From the NCBI GenBank assembly GCA_902805475.1, contig CADCSX010000001.1, positions 1 to 64,000 on the forward strand: a stretch of DNA of 64,000 bases, given 5' to 3'. Both the position numbers and the translations under genes were made by a program. The stretch is from Entonaema liquescens. Lineage: Eukaryota > Ascomycota > Sordariomycetes > Xylariales > Xylariaceae. The notes below the pieces were generated by a model. The model did no database searches, was not told where the DNA came from, and saw only the letters and a list, made by a program, of their open reading frames with translations. Below are positions 52,746-63,457 of the stretch, one piece after another. The stretch's first letter is position 1. Every line of letters starts with the position of its first letter.

Positions 52746-53758
52746 TTAGATGATGCCCTCGTAGAACGTAACCTGGAATCTCCCGTTGTTCGAATTAATT
52801 ACGGGGTCAATGTCGTCTTCCAGGTACACGTTCCACGGGTCTAAAAACTGCCTCTCCCATTCCCTCGTCGCGTTGTTCGCACCCTCCCCGATTATCTTAT
52901 CAAGACACCATGATCCCGTCGCTTTTTGCGCTAACACGTTCGCTGGCGCATCTGATAAGAGGTCCGCCATGAATCCCTTCGCCCTGAGGAACCCATCGAG
53001 AGACTGTATCATCGCAGCTCCATCGTTGCCCTGAAGCAGCGAGATATCACCCCACGCAGTCCCAGATCCGTTGGCATGCCAGTTAATTTCGGCCCACGTT
53101 CCTAAGAGATGTTTTCGCCCGTCGAGGTTTGTGCGGTCCCCCCGCACGATGCGCCCGCGGAAAGTAGGACATACGGCAACGAATGCGGATGACCAAGGCG
53201 GGATCTAGTAGGAAGTATAGAATCTCCATTAGCGCGTACCCTGAAATAATGAATTTTGTTGAGGTATAGAGAAGGATGACAATCCCGGGGGCGCTCACGG
53301 TCGTGTACTTATAAGGGACGAAATCGTGGTTGCTCTCATATAAAAAGAACATGGTCCCGTTGACGACGCTGTGGCTTTTTGGATCGTGGTTCCATATAAG
53401 CACGCCAGGACCACCGACATCTTTATCGCCCACTAAAAAAGGCGCGAGTTTTGTTAGGAGTGAGAAGCTCACTTCAGATGTGGAGGAAACCTAGATCTAC
53501 AATAGCCCAGTTTCGAAGGTTGTAATGCTTACCAGTATATATAGGTGGTTGCGATTCATTATGACAGAATGTTTGAGGATCATTGGTCACTCTACTGGTA
53601 TTATGCCAGTGATGGCGGCTGGGGTTTGGTGAAGGGGCACGATGATGTCTCGCATTAAATGCATCGGCATCCAAGATACCAACCGGGAACGCGCAAGGCA
53701 AAGGGATTATCATGGCCACTAGGATAAGAATACGGAACGTCCTATTCAGGGGGCGCAT
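52746..53758 (-). CDS. Secreted protein of unknown function
   Basis: Three exons, 53758-53533, 53432-53299 and 53204-52746; introns of 100 and 94 nt (GTAAGC..TTTTAG, GTGAGC..TACTAG). Phases agree and give 272 aa. The N terminus is a clear signal peptide (FRILILVAMIIPLPCAFP). The mature part carries several N-glycosylation sequons (NTS, NES, NGT, NGS, NAT) and an ordered C-terminal domain read as IPPWSSAFVAVCPTFRGR, LGTWAEINWHANGSGTAWGD, and QVTFYEGII at the end. I recognise no enzyme motif. Same strand as, and about 490 bp downstream of, the GH10 xylanase, so it may be expressed with it as an accessory or effector-like protein. Confidence 0.72.
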
Positions 53759-54247
53759 TTTCGCTTCAGCTGTGATGTAGGGTAAAGGTGAGTGATGTTA
53801 TATTCTAGGTAGAAAACGGATGATGTTGATGCGGCAAGAAAACGAAGAAGTCGCCAGAGGAGAGACTGGAAAGTTGACCTAACGTAACTTTGATTAGAAG
53901 ACCTCATCTATCAGCGAAGAAGACATATGTAACTAGACATGCGTTGCTTCCTTTCAAAAGCTTTTTAATAGCAGTTTCTGTAAAGACCACACTATCCTTT
54001 GAAGCTCTCCGTCTATCGATATGAACACGATCCTGTCAAGTTCACGCCAGAAAATATAGCTGCAATTGAATTTAACGTGATTTATATATTTAAATATATG
54101 GCAATATTATGTGGCCCCTATTTTATAGGCATAGGTTTTTGTCTGTTATGTATGATTGTTGACATAACTATAACAGACTTTCGGGCAAGACTATCACAAT
54201 ATAATTATATATTACATTAATCTCATCGCAGTTACTATATGGATGTC
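53759..54247. other. Spacer downstream of the GH10 gene
   Basis: 489 bp, partly AT-rich (54050-54230), without a recognisable gene. Contains the promoter of the secreted-protein gene. Confidence 0.5.
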
Positions 54248-55489
54248 CTAATATAGCTGTCGGCTCCTCTTACTCTCCATTGTGCGCCTTCTTCTCTTAC
54301 AAGTATAGTTCCCTGTTCTATTCGTCATCGCCTCGATAGCTGCGTTATAGGCTGGGTGCTTGGTAAAGTCGTCAAACCAAAGCAGCGCAGCTCCCTCGCC
54401 TGGAAACACCGCCGGGACCCAGCTGAAAGGATCATAAAAGTCCCAGATCGTCACGCCCACGCATGCTGGAACATGGACGCACGCTCCGACAGACTAATTA
54501 AATTACACCGTTAGCTAACGCAGAGCACCCACAAGGAAAGGAGATACATACATTCTTATACACATCGGCCTGCCATGCTAAGCTGGTCTCGTTTGACGGC
54601 AGCTCAACCCTGACGTCGAGTTCCGTTAGAGCCACCTCAACTCCAAGCGCGCCGTACGATTGGATGACGGCGATCTGCTGCTCAAGCGTCGGGGCCCTAC
54701 TCGCCACAAGATGAGCTTGCATCCCGACGCCGTCGATTCTAATCCCGGCTTCTTGCAGCAACTTGACAATTCGAATCGCTCCCTCGCTTTTGGCTCCCGG
54801 CGACTCCAAATTGTAGTCATTATAATACAATTTCGCTTCGGGATCAATCTCCGCCGCCGTGCTGAACGCCAGCTTGATAAAGTCCTCACCAAGGACGTTG
54901 TAGAAGACCGATTCGCGATACGTTCCGTCCTCATTTAGGGCTTCGTTAACGACATCCCACGCGTAGCACTGGCCTCTGTAATGACCCATGACCTGCGTGA
55001 TGTGCTCGACGATTATCAAGCGCAGTTCTTCAGGGGTCCACTCCCCCTCCTCAACCCATGGCGCAAGCTGGCTATGCCAGACCAACGTGTGACAACGTAG
55101 CAACTGGCCATTCTCTGCGGCGAGAGACGCCACGATATCGCCCTCCGTGAAGTTGAATACGCCTCGCTCAGGCTCTATAAAAAGCCACTTATATGTGTCA
55201 GTAATGAAGCAAGTACTTGATTTTTACGAAGTGCATATGTTTAAAGAAATAGCATAGGTACCTTTTGACCATTAGTAGGCGTAGTTTGGCCAAACTCGTT
55301 TGTGTCTCTTATAATGGCATCATACTGCGGGTATGCTGCCTCAAGACCAGCGCGTTCTCTCTGCCCAGGCGAGTCGGTCGCTGCGCCGAAGTATTTCAGA
55401 CCGGCCTTCTTTGCGTATGAATTTAGTTGTGCCGCCGCGAAAGGTGCTGATGCTGCGGCGAGGATAGATACCGCGGGAGAGAAACGCAT
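54248..55489 (-). CDS. GH10 endo-1,4-beta-xylanase, secreted
   Basis: Cuts the beta-1,4-xylan backbone outside the cell. Exons 55489-55262, 55187-54552 and 54493-54248; introns of 74 and 58 nt (GTACCT..TATAAG, GTATGT..AATTAG). Phases agree, 369 aa. Signal peptide: MRFSPAVSILAAASAPFAAA. GH10 hallmarks: LLRCHTLVWHSQLAPWV, the acid/base Glu in YAWDVVNEALNEDG, YNDYNLES, VGMQAHLV, the nucleophile Glu in VALTELDVR, and VTIWDFYDPFSWVP near the end. There is no CBM1. The last 25 residues after AYNAAIEAMTNRTG are unusually basic (KRRRRTMESKR). About 1.2 kb long gene in the carbohydrate cluster, same strand as the secreted protein downstream. Confidence 0.95.
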
Positions 55490-56352
55490 CTTGAACTAGG
55501 CAAACCTAGGTCGTATCAAAAACCCACCCAATGAAGAATATAGGAGCTGAATCCGTCATGAACTAACTATTAGAGTTTGTCCATGGAGGACCGACTCGCG
55601 TAGTTATACGCTGGGACGCCGCATTGCTGAGAATCTTATCGTGTTTATACCCTGCCATGGTCGCTGTCTGTTGACCAGATGGCCAAGAACTCCATGGTGG
55701 AGATGATGCTCGGCCTAAGACCCTGGATAGAGAATGCATTACAACTTTCCACCAATCTGTTACGCGCCCTGAGGCCAAGATTGCGTGTGGACCCACTGTC
55801 CTGGTACCTGGGCAAGCTAGAGTTGGTTTACATGTCTGCGTCAAGACGTTGTCGAGTTCCTATTAACGACGCGGTTAAATTCATAATTAGATCGTCAGTA
55901 GCGTACGGAGTCGTAGAGATTGCGGAGAAGATGTGGTTCTTCCCGAATAACCCCAAATTTAACCGGCTGGGGTATACGTTAGCTTCGGTCAGCACGCCTT
56001 GGCTATCTCCAAATGTTTTGTTTATCTTAACTTAATCCGTGTGCAAGGAGGCAGAAATCGAATCACCTTGTATGTTCGCAAGATAGCTGATACACGTACA
56101 TGTCATTATACTTACGAGATTAGCAAGACTAATCTGAATTAGCATTCCCATCATGGTGCATCATATGTTATAAGAAGACCATCATCGTCTTAAATATTCG
56201 ATATTTTCATTCTAAGACATGAAGTATGAATCAAAGTTCTATTCAAAGTACATCTTTGCGGAGATTTAGGGGTGGACTTTGTGGTCCTTGGCCGACGTCT
56301 GGAACTTTACGTCTTCTCTGTTTCGCCCCTTAGGTCAAAAACGGAAGTCCCC
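55490..56352. other. Spacer between GH10 and the fasciclin gene
   Basis: 863 bp. Open stretches at 55563-55844 (-) and 55679-56035 (+) are present but have no recognisable domain and are broken in neighbouring frames. Holds the GH10 promoter. Confidence 0.45.
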
Positions 56353-57123
56353 TTAGCAATAAGGCAGATCAGGATTTGAGCAGCTTCCAGCAATAAAGCT
56401 CTGTTTCGTCTTCTCGGTGTCCGCTTCGAATATCATGGCTGACGGGTCGATGATACGGTCAACTATGTGTACCCAGCCCTAGATTATAGTCAGTCTTGGT
56501 TCAAATCCTCAGTCGCCCGATACATAGTCCTCTGGAGTTACCTACATTTGTCACAGGAATATCTGCCTCGGTCACAGTGGCTGCTCGATTAAGCACGAGC
56601 TTGTTATCGACAATTTGTGCCCCGACGTAGAGGAATGTTCCCGTCTGCACGCGCGTGTAATTTGTAGAAAACGCGGCAAATTTAAGTTGTGAGTTCGGGA
56701 TATAGTGGTGCTGTACTAGATTCCCGAGCCACCACTTTCCTTTGGGTGTTTCTGCGAACGTGTTGAAGTATTGTCCCGTGTGGTTGAATGCAGTATCCGA
56801 AGGCGCGAAGAATGTAAAGTTCCACGTAGGTACGGTGTCGAAAGCTTGCAAGAACCCTATTATGAAGTTAGAATGAAACGGGTCTCTTGTATTAAAATGC
56901 TGAGAGTAGTAAGCTTACCTACACTCTCCGAAAGAACTCGTTTAAGGATACTAAGATCGCTCCTTGAGTTTACATACTCAAGCAAGGAAGTAGAACCAGC
57001 TAACTTTGGTGGCTCATATAAGCCTTGCGGTGCAGGCCTATAAGATAGGGGATGTCTGTCATTGCTCTCGGCTAACGCTAGGCAGCTAAGTAACAGATAG
57101 ATGAATATCTTGAGACTATACAT
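56353..57123 (-). CDS. Secreted fasciclin (FAS1) domain protein
   Basis: FAS1 proteins are extracellular and mediate adhesion or bind cell-wall polymers. Exons 57123-56919, 56856-56546 and 56478-56353; introns of 62 and 67 nt. Phases agree, 213 aa. The N terminus is a signal peptide (YSLKIFIYLLLSCLALAES). One FAS1 domain follows: SILKRVLSESVGFLQAFD, FTFFAPSDTAFNHTG (the conserved TxFAPsDxAF box), LVQHHYIPNSQL (the YH box), and GWVHIVDRIIDPSAMIFE (the GxxHxIDxVL box). The protein ends shortly after, without a GPI-type tail. Divergent from the GH27 gene across a 443-bp spacer. Confidence 0.88.
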
Positions 57124-57566
57124 TGTTCTCTCGAAACTGAAGTCGGCTCTGTATCTACAATCAGCCGTTTGGCCCTACCGTGAGAGTAAAGTATAATAAA
57201 GTCTATGAAGATATACAACTTGAAGCTCCTCTTTCTTGCCGGGGCGCATCATACGCCAAGACGATGTGGGAGAGTTATATCGGGGTAACTCCCGGCGTTT
57301 CGTCCGGGAAGCCATGCAGGTGGTAAGAACTTGGAGCGGGGGATGGTGTGCGTCCTTAGGGTCGCCAGCATTGATCTTGGTATATTATTGATACATAATA
57401 GCTTGGGGCATTATAATGTGAAAGAGGGAGTAAACCTCTGGGTTAGTATTTAGGACGTATGAATCAAGTGCAAATTGTCATATCTATCTTAACTATTCCA
57501 GCTTATGTATTGGGTAGCTTAAAGCTAGTGTTAATCAATCTCTCACCTCGCCGAGACGTCGTCGCC
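57124..57566. promoter_or_regulatory. Bidirectional promoter of FAS1 and GH27 with two CreA-type sites
   Basis: 443 bp between two start codons facing outward. CCGGGG at 57239-57244 and GCGGGG at 57336-57341 fit the carbon-catabolite repressor consensus SYGGRG. Such hexamers also occur by chance, so glucose repression is only a suggestion. Confidence 0.45.
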
Positions 57567-58966
57567 ATGATCCCTATAATCTTCCAGGCTCTCCTAATTG
57601 CGGGTGCAGGGGCTGCGTCAAAGCCACAAATGGGTATGTCTGCTATGAACTTGATACTTCAAAACCGGCAGCGCTAACATTGTAGATAGGGTGGAACTCT
57701 TGGAATACATTCAAAGCTGAGATAAATGAAAGCCTGATCAAGGATACCGCATCAACTATGATTAAACTAGGTCTAGCAGACGCTGGTTATGAATATGTAA
57801 TGATAGATGCTGGTTGGCAAAATCGTACAAGGGCGGAGAATGGACAACAACAGGCCAATGCGACAACATTTCCCTCTGGAATCAAAGGCGTAGCTGATTA
57901 TGTCCATGACCTTGGGCTTAAACTGGGTATATACAGGTTCGTATCTATCTGTTTCCATCAGCCCGTACGCAGCTAACGAGTATACTCACTCTTCCACTTT
58001 AGTGATTCTGGTATTTACGATTGTGACTTTCATCCCGGCAGCTGGGGCTATGAGGAGCTCGACGCGTACTCCTACGCGTCCTGGGGGGTTGATTATCTTA
58101 AATATGATAATTGCGGTGGCTTTCAAGCTGGTACTATTTCTAGCCAGGAGAGATTCCAAAAGATGGGCCAGGCATTGAAAACATCTGGAAGGACCATATT
58201 TTATGCCCTTTGTCAATGGGGCCATCAATTTCCTTGGTACTGGGCTGATCAGGTGGCCGATTCGTATCGCATGTCAGGAGATATTCACGCCTCTTTCGCA
58301 TCTGACAAGTCGGGCGTATGTCAGACGGCGTATTGCCTAAACACCGGATATGCAGGCGTGAGCGTTCTGACAATGATCCGCAAGATGAGAGAGATCTCTC
58401 CTTTCCAGAAACCGGGATCTTGGGGTAAGCCGGGGTTAACAGAGATCATCATGTTTCGGCGCCTAAGATTAAATTGACTAACACGTTTAATAGCTGATAT
58501 GGACATGCTGGAAATCGGCACCAACACCATGAACGAGTTTGAAGAGCAGACGCACTTTTCGTTTTGGGCAGCTCTTAAGTCCCCGTTGATTATCGGTGCG
58601 GACATCACCAAGATTTCGGAATCATCGCTTGCGATTTTGTTGAATAAGGAGGTGATAGCTATATCTCAAGACGACCTGGGTATTGCTGCTACATACATCT
58701 CTGACTTATCTACCGAGGGATCGATACAGGTTTGGGGTGGTCCATTAAGCTGCGAATATGTTGTTCTGGCTCTCAATTATGGCAAAGGGACAACAAATAT
58801 TGATATAAAGCTACAAGAACTACCAGGAATGGATCAATTCTGCAATAGGACCGAGGTGAAAGTCAGAGACGTATGGGATCAAAAGGAGTTAGGAAATTTC
58901 ACGGGAGAAGTCCGTTTAGAAGATGTTGCCGTACATCAGACGAAGGTCTTACTCATATCTTGCTAA
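57567..58966 (+). CDS. GH27 alpha-galactosidase, secreted
   Basis: Removes terminal alpha-1,6-linked galactose from galactomannan, raffinose-type sugars or other side chains. Exons 57567-57633, 57690-57936, 58003-58424 and 58494-58966; introns of 56, 66 and 69 nt. Phases agree, 402 aa. Start at 57567 gives a short signal peptide (MIPIIFQALLIAGAGAAS) leading to the family start MGWNSWNTF. Catalytic nucleophile Asp is in DYLKYDNCG. Also seen: YVMIDAGWQ, GIYSDSG, LCQWGHQFPWYWAD, the region SYRMSGDIHASF with the acid/base Asp, and WADMDMLEIG across the last intron. The C-terminal beta-sandwich is present (VVLALNYG.., VRDVWDQKELGNFTG). No frame defects. Confidence 0.94.
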
Positions 58967-59671
58967 GGGGTAGAAACCTATGTGTTAAATGAATCATGTA
59001 AACCAACACTTGGTGTAGTGTGATAGCTGTGACTCATAGAATATTTTAACTGGAAATCAATTCCTTAATGATGGGTGTAGGCTAGAAAGGTAATCGAGGG
59101 CTACGGGGTATCAAGGGTTAAGGCATCCAATTGAAACTTTCCGGGAATGCACTCGTAAACGATATCAGAGGGTTAATACCAACCACTGAAGCATGGGATT
59201 ACATAGGCGCACTTCATATAGAGCGACAGATAAGGACCTTACCCAGCATGGGGTGGTATATTGGTGACTTGTATTGACATAAAGTACCTATCTCTTGACA
59301 AGCAAGCTAAGTATAGGACAACCTACCGTAAGAAAGACTGTAAACTATTTAATGATTTATAGTACTCCGAATTTTACTTATTTCCCTAAGTAAATCGTAT
59401 TACCCAGGGCGGACTACCGTTTCTAATGCGATGATCCTCCGTCGCATCCCTAAACAGTGCGACCACCATGACTTGAGACATCTTTACGGTTTGGATATGC
59501 CCACTTTGAAGAGTCAATAAGTGTTCCCTCTGATAACGAATGAAAAAGAAAATATGTTTTTGATAACGAACAATTCTAGGATACGGAATGAAAGGGATTT
59601 TCGTGTTACTTACTATGAGATCACCCCACATAGGATGGTCAGTCGAGAGCTTCCCATTGCCTACGGTACCG
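58967..59671. other. Spacer between convergent GH27 and lyase genes
   Basis: About 700 bp, no separate gene. On the - strand an open frame from 59631 leftward begins with MWGDLI, which resembles the usual WGxLL ending of the neighbouring lyase family; the lyase may therefore extend into it by a different splice. Confidence 0.45.
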
Positions 59672-61035
59672 TCAGCGTGAGTTGGTGTTTGCTGGGATGT
59701 GATACTGACCAGTCTGTTCGCCGCCAGCTGCGTCGTGAGCTAACTTCGCTTTTGATACGTATGGCGCGTCGATACCCCTTTTGACAACGTATTGGTAATA
59801 AAATATCTATATAATCAGCACTTCAATCACTATAAAATTAGGACCTGTTGAGAAAGCCTCACATCCCACACGTGCGGTCCACCGGCAGCACCGCGACTTA
59901 TATTTGAAGGCGCACTCCAAGGGCCGTTGACCAAAATTGCTTCGCACCGGTAAAACTTTGGATCATAGGGCACCTCATAGCCTAAATTGTATTTAGCAGT
60001 ATACTCGGCTCCCCTGAGAATTAAATTATCATGGAGAGGATATATGTCATATCCCTGGGATTGAACTACTCGAGAGGCTTCGGCAGCCCAGCCAAGGGCC
60101 GTTGTGGCATGGCCCTGATCTCTACCGGTTTCGGCGCCCTGGCCAGTTTCTGTGTCCCAGTTCCCAAGAACACCGGCGCACAGATCGTTCTGATATGCAT
60201 TGAGCGCATAATTATACTTGAAGATGGAAGCAAACGTTAGTATCTGTGAGTGGAAGATATCACATGCTGTACTCACCATTGCAATGTCATCAAGATACAC
60301 TGCAAACGATAGGAGGGCCTTGATGCTTGCCAACCCATAGTTGGCCTGGCCGATTATGATTGACTGTCTTGCAAACAGCCAGTAGAGTTGATTAGAGAAC
60401 CCTGCCGTCCCTGAAGACTTGGCACCTTTCTCAAACCATCCACCTTCCCATCTCATGATCTCTGCAGCGTTTACGAAGAGGTCGCCATCCAGAGCTACAA
60501 GAAGGGACGTATCAGTACCAATAATGTCTGTTAAATTTGAACCCCAAGCGTCTAGGATCGTCGTGGCTCTGTCCCAGTGGCGCTGGTCTCTGGTAATGTA
60601 CCACATGATGGAGTTCTGCCATGCTGCTCGGGCGTCATTTGAGAAAGTCGTATAATTACTGCATGATCCTCGGCAAATGACTTGCTTCGGTCCTTGCATG
60701 GTATACTAGGCTTTTTATCAGACCGAAGAATGAGCTTGTGCAGTCCTGGTTGGGATTCTCACATTAAATGCTGAGTATATGTCTATGCTAAAGTTTCGAA
60801 AAGCCGATGAATAGGGCTCCTCGCCCACCTCGACTCCAGTCCTCATCCGTTCTAAATCATCGTGCGTATGCCAGATGCCAGGGTGGACAAATTGGCCGAT
60901 TCGAGTTTTCATCCCTGGGAATGAGGAAACAGTAGGGATAATCCCATTAAGGATAGGCAATCCATTCAATCCCCCCGTAGCTGATACGCATTGGGAGAAT
61001 AGAATGATGAGGATAGTGGCAACGAGGTTGGTCAT
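59672..61035 (-). CDS. Secreted alginate-lyase-fold polysaccharide lyase (PL38-like, glucuronan lyase candidate)
   Basis: The alginate_lyase (alpha/alpha) fold family cuts uronic-acid polymers by beta-elimination. Exons 61035-60763, 60705-60277, 60216-59863 and 59806-59672; introns of 57, 60 and 56 nt. Phases agree, 396 aa. The 60-nt intron (60276-60217, GTGAGT..ACTAAC..TTCAAG) has no stop and keeps frame, so naive translation would keep it. Signal peptide: NLVATILIILFSQCVSATGG. Seen: HPGIWHTHDDLERMR, ARAAWQNSIMWYITRD, FVNAAEIMRW, and the family signature ETGRDQGHATTALGWAAE with the Arg and His of the active site. The end (YYQYVVKRGIDAPYVS..) is correct but the last residues are uncertain; another splice or frame could reach WGDLI at about 59625. 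Assignment to PL38 is from memory of that family. Confidence 0.78.
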
Positions 61036-61706
61036 GGCTGCTGTTCTAATGCCCGAGTAGGCTGGTCCCGTCTACCAGTATAATTGAGACGCGGGTATGC
61101 CGTACCGCGAATAGCCAATTATCTAGCTGTCAAAGCAGGACAAAGTCTCCTTATCAAAGTATTCGATAGTAAGGGGTGGTCGCATTCCCCTTTTCCATTA
61201 ACTACCTCTCAATAAAACCCCATGGGGGGTTCTCCGCATATCCCCAGACCCACAATATTGTAAAAAAGGGGCCAATTCCTGACCTGGAGATCCGGGCCAA
61301 GTATCGGAGTGTACGCCGGCAATAATTCAAATTCTCGTTTGGAATCAAATATCATAAGACTGTAAAGCCGGTGAATCTGCGCGGCCTGTCCGCCCGACAG
61401 CTTTGGCATGTGATAGTCAGTGCACATTGTAGTACTTGCTATGACTTGATTGTCAGTAACTAACAGGCAGCCTTAGAATTTACCGAATAATCTAGGCTGG
61501 GTCGTTATTCTTGGATTAGAGTATTACGGCTCGCCAATAACATATATCTTTTGCGCAAACTGAAAAATACCGGTGTGCAATCTTGGGACGTGGTCACATT
61601 CGAGTACCGAATCGTTGAGATGGAGCGGAACCAGGCTAGCTCTGCCGATAATGGCAGACCATTAGTTAGCTTTCCAAACCCTTCTTAAGTGTAATAACCC
61701 TATCTA
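61036..61706. promoter_or_regulatory. Shared spacer between divergent lyase and GH88 genes
   Basis: About 670 bp between the lyase and the GH88 gene, probably a bidirectional promoter. A 72-codon open frame at 61209-61427 (-) has no recognisable features. I see no clear regulator site. Confidence 0.45.
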
Positions 61707-63333
61707 ATGCCTCACATGACAGAAACAAAGCCGAAGCGTCCGTGATAGCCAGGAACAATCCCAGAGCTCTCATGGCCTGAAGACGCCCCCAGTGCTTGAC
61801 GCGGTGGACCTAGCCATCTCGAGGCGGCGAGATTTGGGGCATTTGTATTCAGAAAATGTAGCCGCAAAGATTTGGGGAGTGGCCCAAAGAGCATTTTCGA
61901 GCGTAAGTCAAGTGTAACTACTTCGAATAAATTGCTGACTTTCAACACAGCCAACACCGCCGATACTGTTTCCGGAATATACAAAACCCGGCGGTATGGG
62001 GTACGTTTATCGCGAGTTAGAATTCTGGACGTCTGGCTTCTTCCCTGGGTGTTTGTATCTCCTCCTCGAGCGTCAGCGGAAATATGCGCACGAGATCCGC
62101 CGTATAGGCCAATCATCTACGGGATATGAGCTACATGAGCTTCAGTTACAGTAAGCATCGATCCTGTACTTCGAGATGTATAAAATGTTTATTAAAAAAG
62201 GTTCGCATGCAAATGGTGGACCGCTAGCCTTTACCAAAACGCGAAAGTGAAGACGACGCATGATCTTGGATTTATGATCGCGCCTTGGGCTAGGGCAGCT
62301 TGGGAACTCGAGAATGATACGAGGGGCTTTGATACTATGATCACGGCAGCGGAAAGTTTGATGACTCGTTACAGTCCGGTAGTAAAATGTATCCGATCGT
62401 GGGATACGTGTATCACCAAGAGGTATTCCTTTCAGGATTCGGATAAAGATTTCTTGGTTATCATAGTAAGTAACAGTATCCCCATAACCCTGGCAATGTA
62501 GACCGAAATGATGGGCTTATAACCCTTCACTGTAGGATAACTTGATGAATCTTGATATGATATTTTGGGCTGCCGCAAAGTCGCAGAACGATTCAATGTA
62601 TGCAGCTGCGCTTAGCCATGCGAAGATAAGCCAACGCTGCCATATTCGAGCTGATTCTTCGACTGCGCATGTAGTCGTCTTCGATCCTCGTAACGGGGCT
62701 ATCAAGTCTGTATTAACAAATCAAGGGTACGCGGATGACTCTTGTTGGTCTCGTGGCCAGGCTTGGGCAATTACCGGCTTTGCGCAGACGTACCATTGGA
62801 CCAAAGACTCTACTTTTCTCGAGACGTCCAAGGCTTGCGCGGATTACTTCATAGAGCATCTACCTGCGTCTGCTATCCCACCATGGGATTTCCAAGCGCC
62901 TGAAAACGAGCCGCAGCCTACGGATACTAGCGCAGCGATGATAGCTAGCTATGGGATGCTCTTGATTCACGAAATAGAAACTGCTGCTGGAAGGCCGAGT
63001 GCATATTTACAGCATGCGCTGAGAATAATAGAGGCTGTTTGCGCTTCTCACATTAATGATCCGGCTAAATTTGTTTTGAGAAGGGAGTTCATCGAGACAC
63101 CTGATATGGGAAGTCTGGGCAACCAGCAAACGGTGGAAGTTGAAATGGGAAATGGCGCAGAAACAATACTGAACGGCGCCACGATTAACAATTATGAATT
63201 TGCTCCGCGTAGATGGGCGAATCATGGACTGGTATATGCGGATTACTTTTTTCTTCTCGTGGGAAATAGGTTACTTAACATGGGCCTTGGAGACAGACTT
63301 GTTGAAGCTAAAGGGTTGAGTGTGGCAGAATGA
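61707..63333 (+). CDS. GH88 unsaturated glucuronyl hydrolase, 5' end uncertain
   Basis: Removes the 4,5-unsaturated uronic acid that polysaccharide lyases leave at the non-reducing end. Exons about 61707-61902, 61951-62150, 62201-62465 and 62536-63333; introns of 48, 50 and 70 nt with good ends. The coding sense HGLKTPPVLDAVDLAISRRR.. is in a frame with no Met of its own; the ATGs at 61707 and 61716 are in the frame one base away, so either one base is extra near 61731 or the start lies elsewhere. Family marks: YVYRELEFWTSGFFPG, DLGFMIAPWARAAW, IIDNLMNLDMIFWAA with the catalytic Asp, HIRADSSTAHVVVFDP, YADDSCWSRGQAWAI and PPWDFQAPENEPQPTDTSAA. No signal peptide seen, so probably cytosolic. Divergent from the lyase, the enzyme expected to make its substrate. 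Confidence 0.9.
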
Positions 63334-63457
63334 AGATCCCGTGGTGATTTATGGAAGGTTTGAATCACCCTTTTCTCTAGATGATCACCTTTATAGTTTA
63401 CAGTGATTAAATGTAGATGAGGTCAGTATTACCGATATCGCTTCTATTCCACGCAAC

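Noticed and set aside
55563..56035. Overlapping open frames on both strands between GH10 and FAS1
   Set aside because: Neither frame shows a domain, splice support or continuation.
56490..56512. GGTTCAAATCC, which matches a tRNA B box
   Set aside because: Flanks do not form a T stem or a cloverleaf, and it lies at an intron of the FAS1 gene.
61209..61427. A 72-codon open frame in the lyase-GH88 spacer
   Set aside because: No recognisable feature and it sits in a likely bidirectional promoter.
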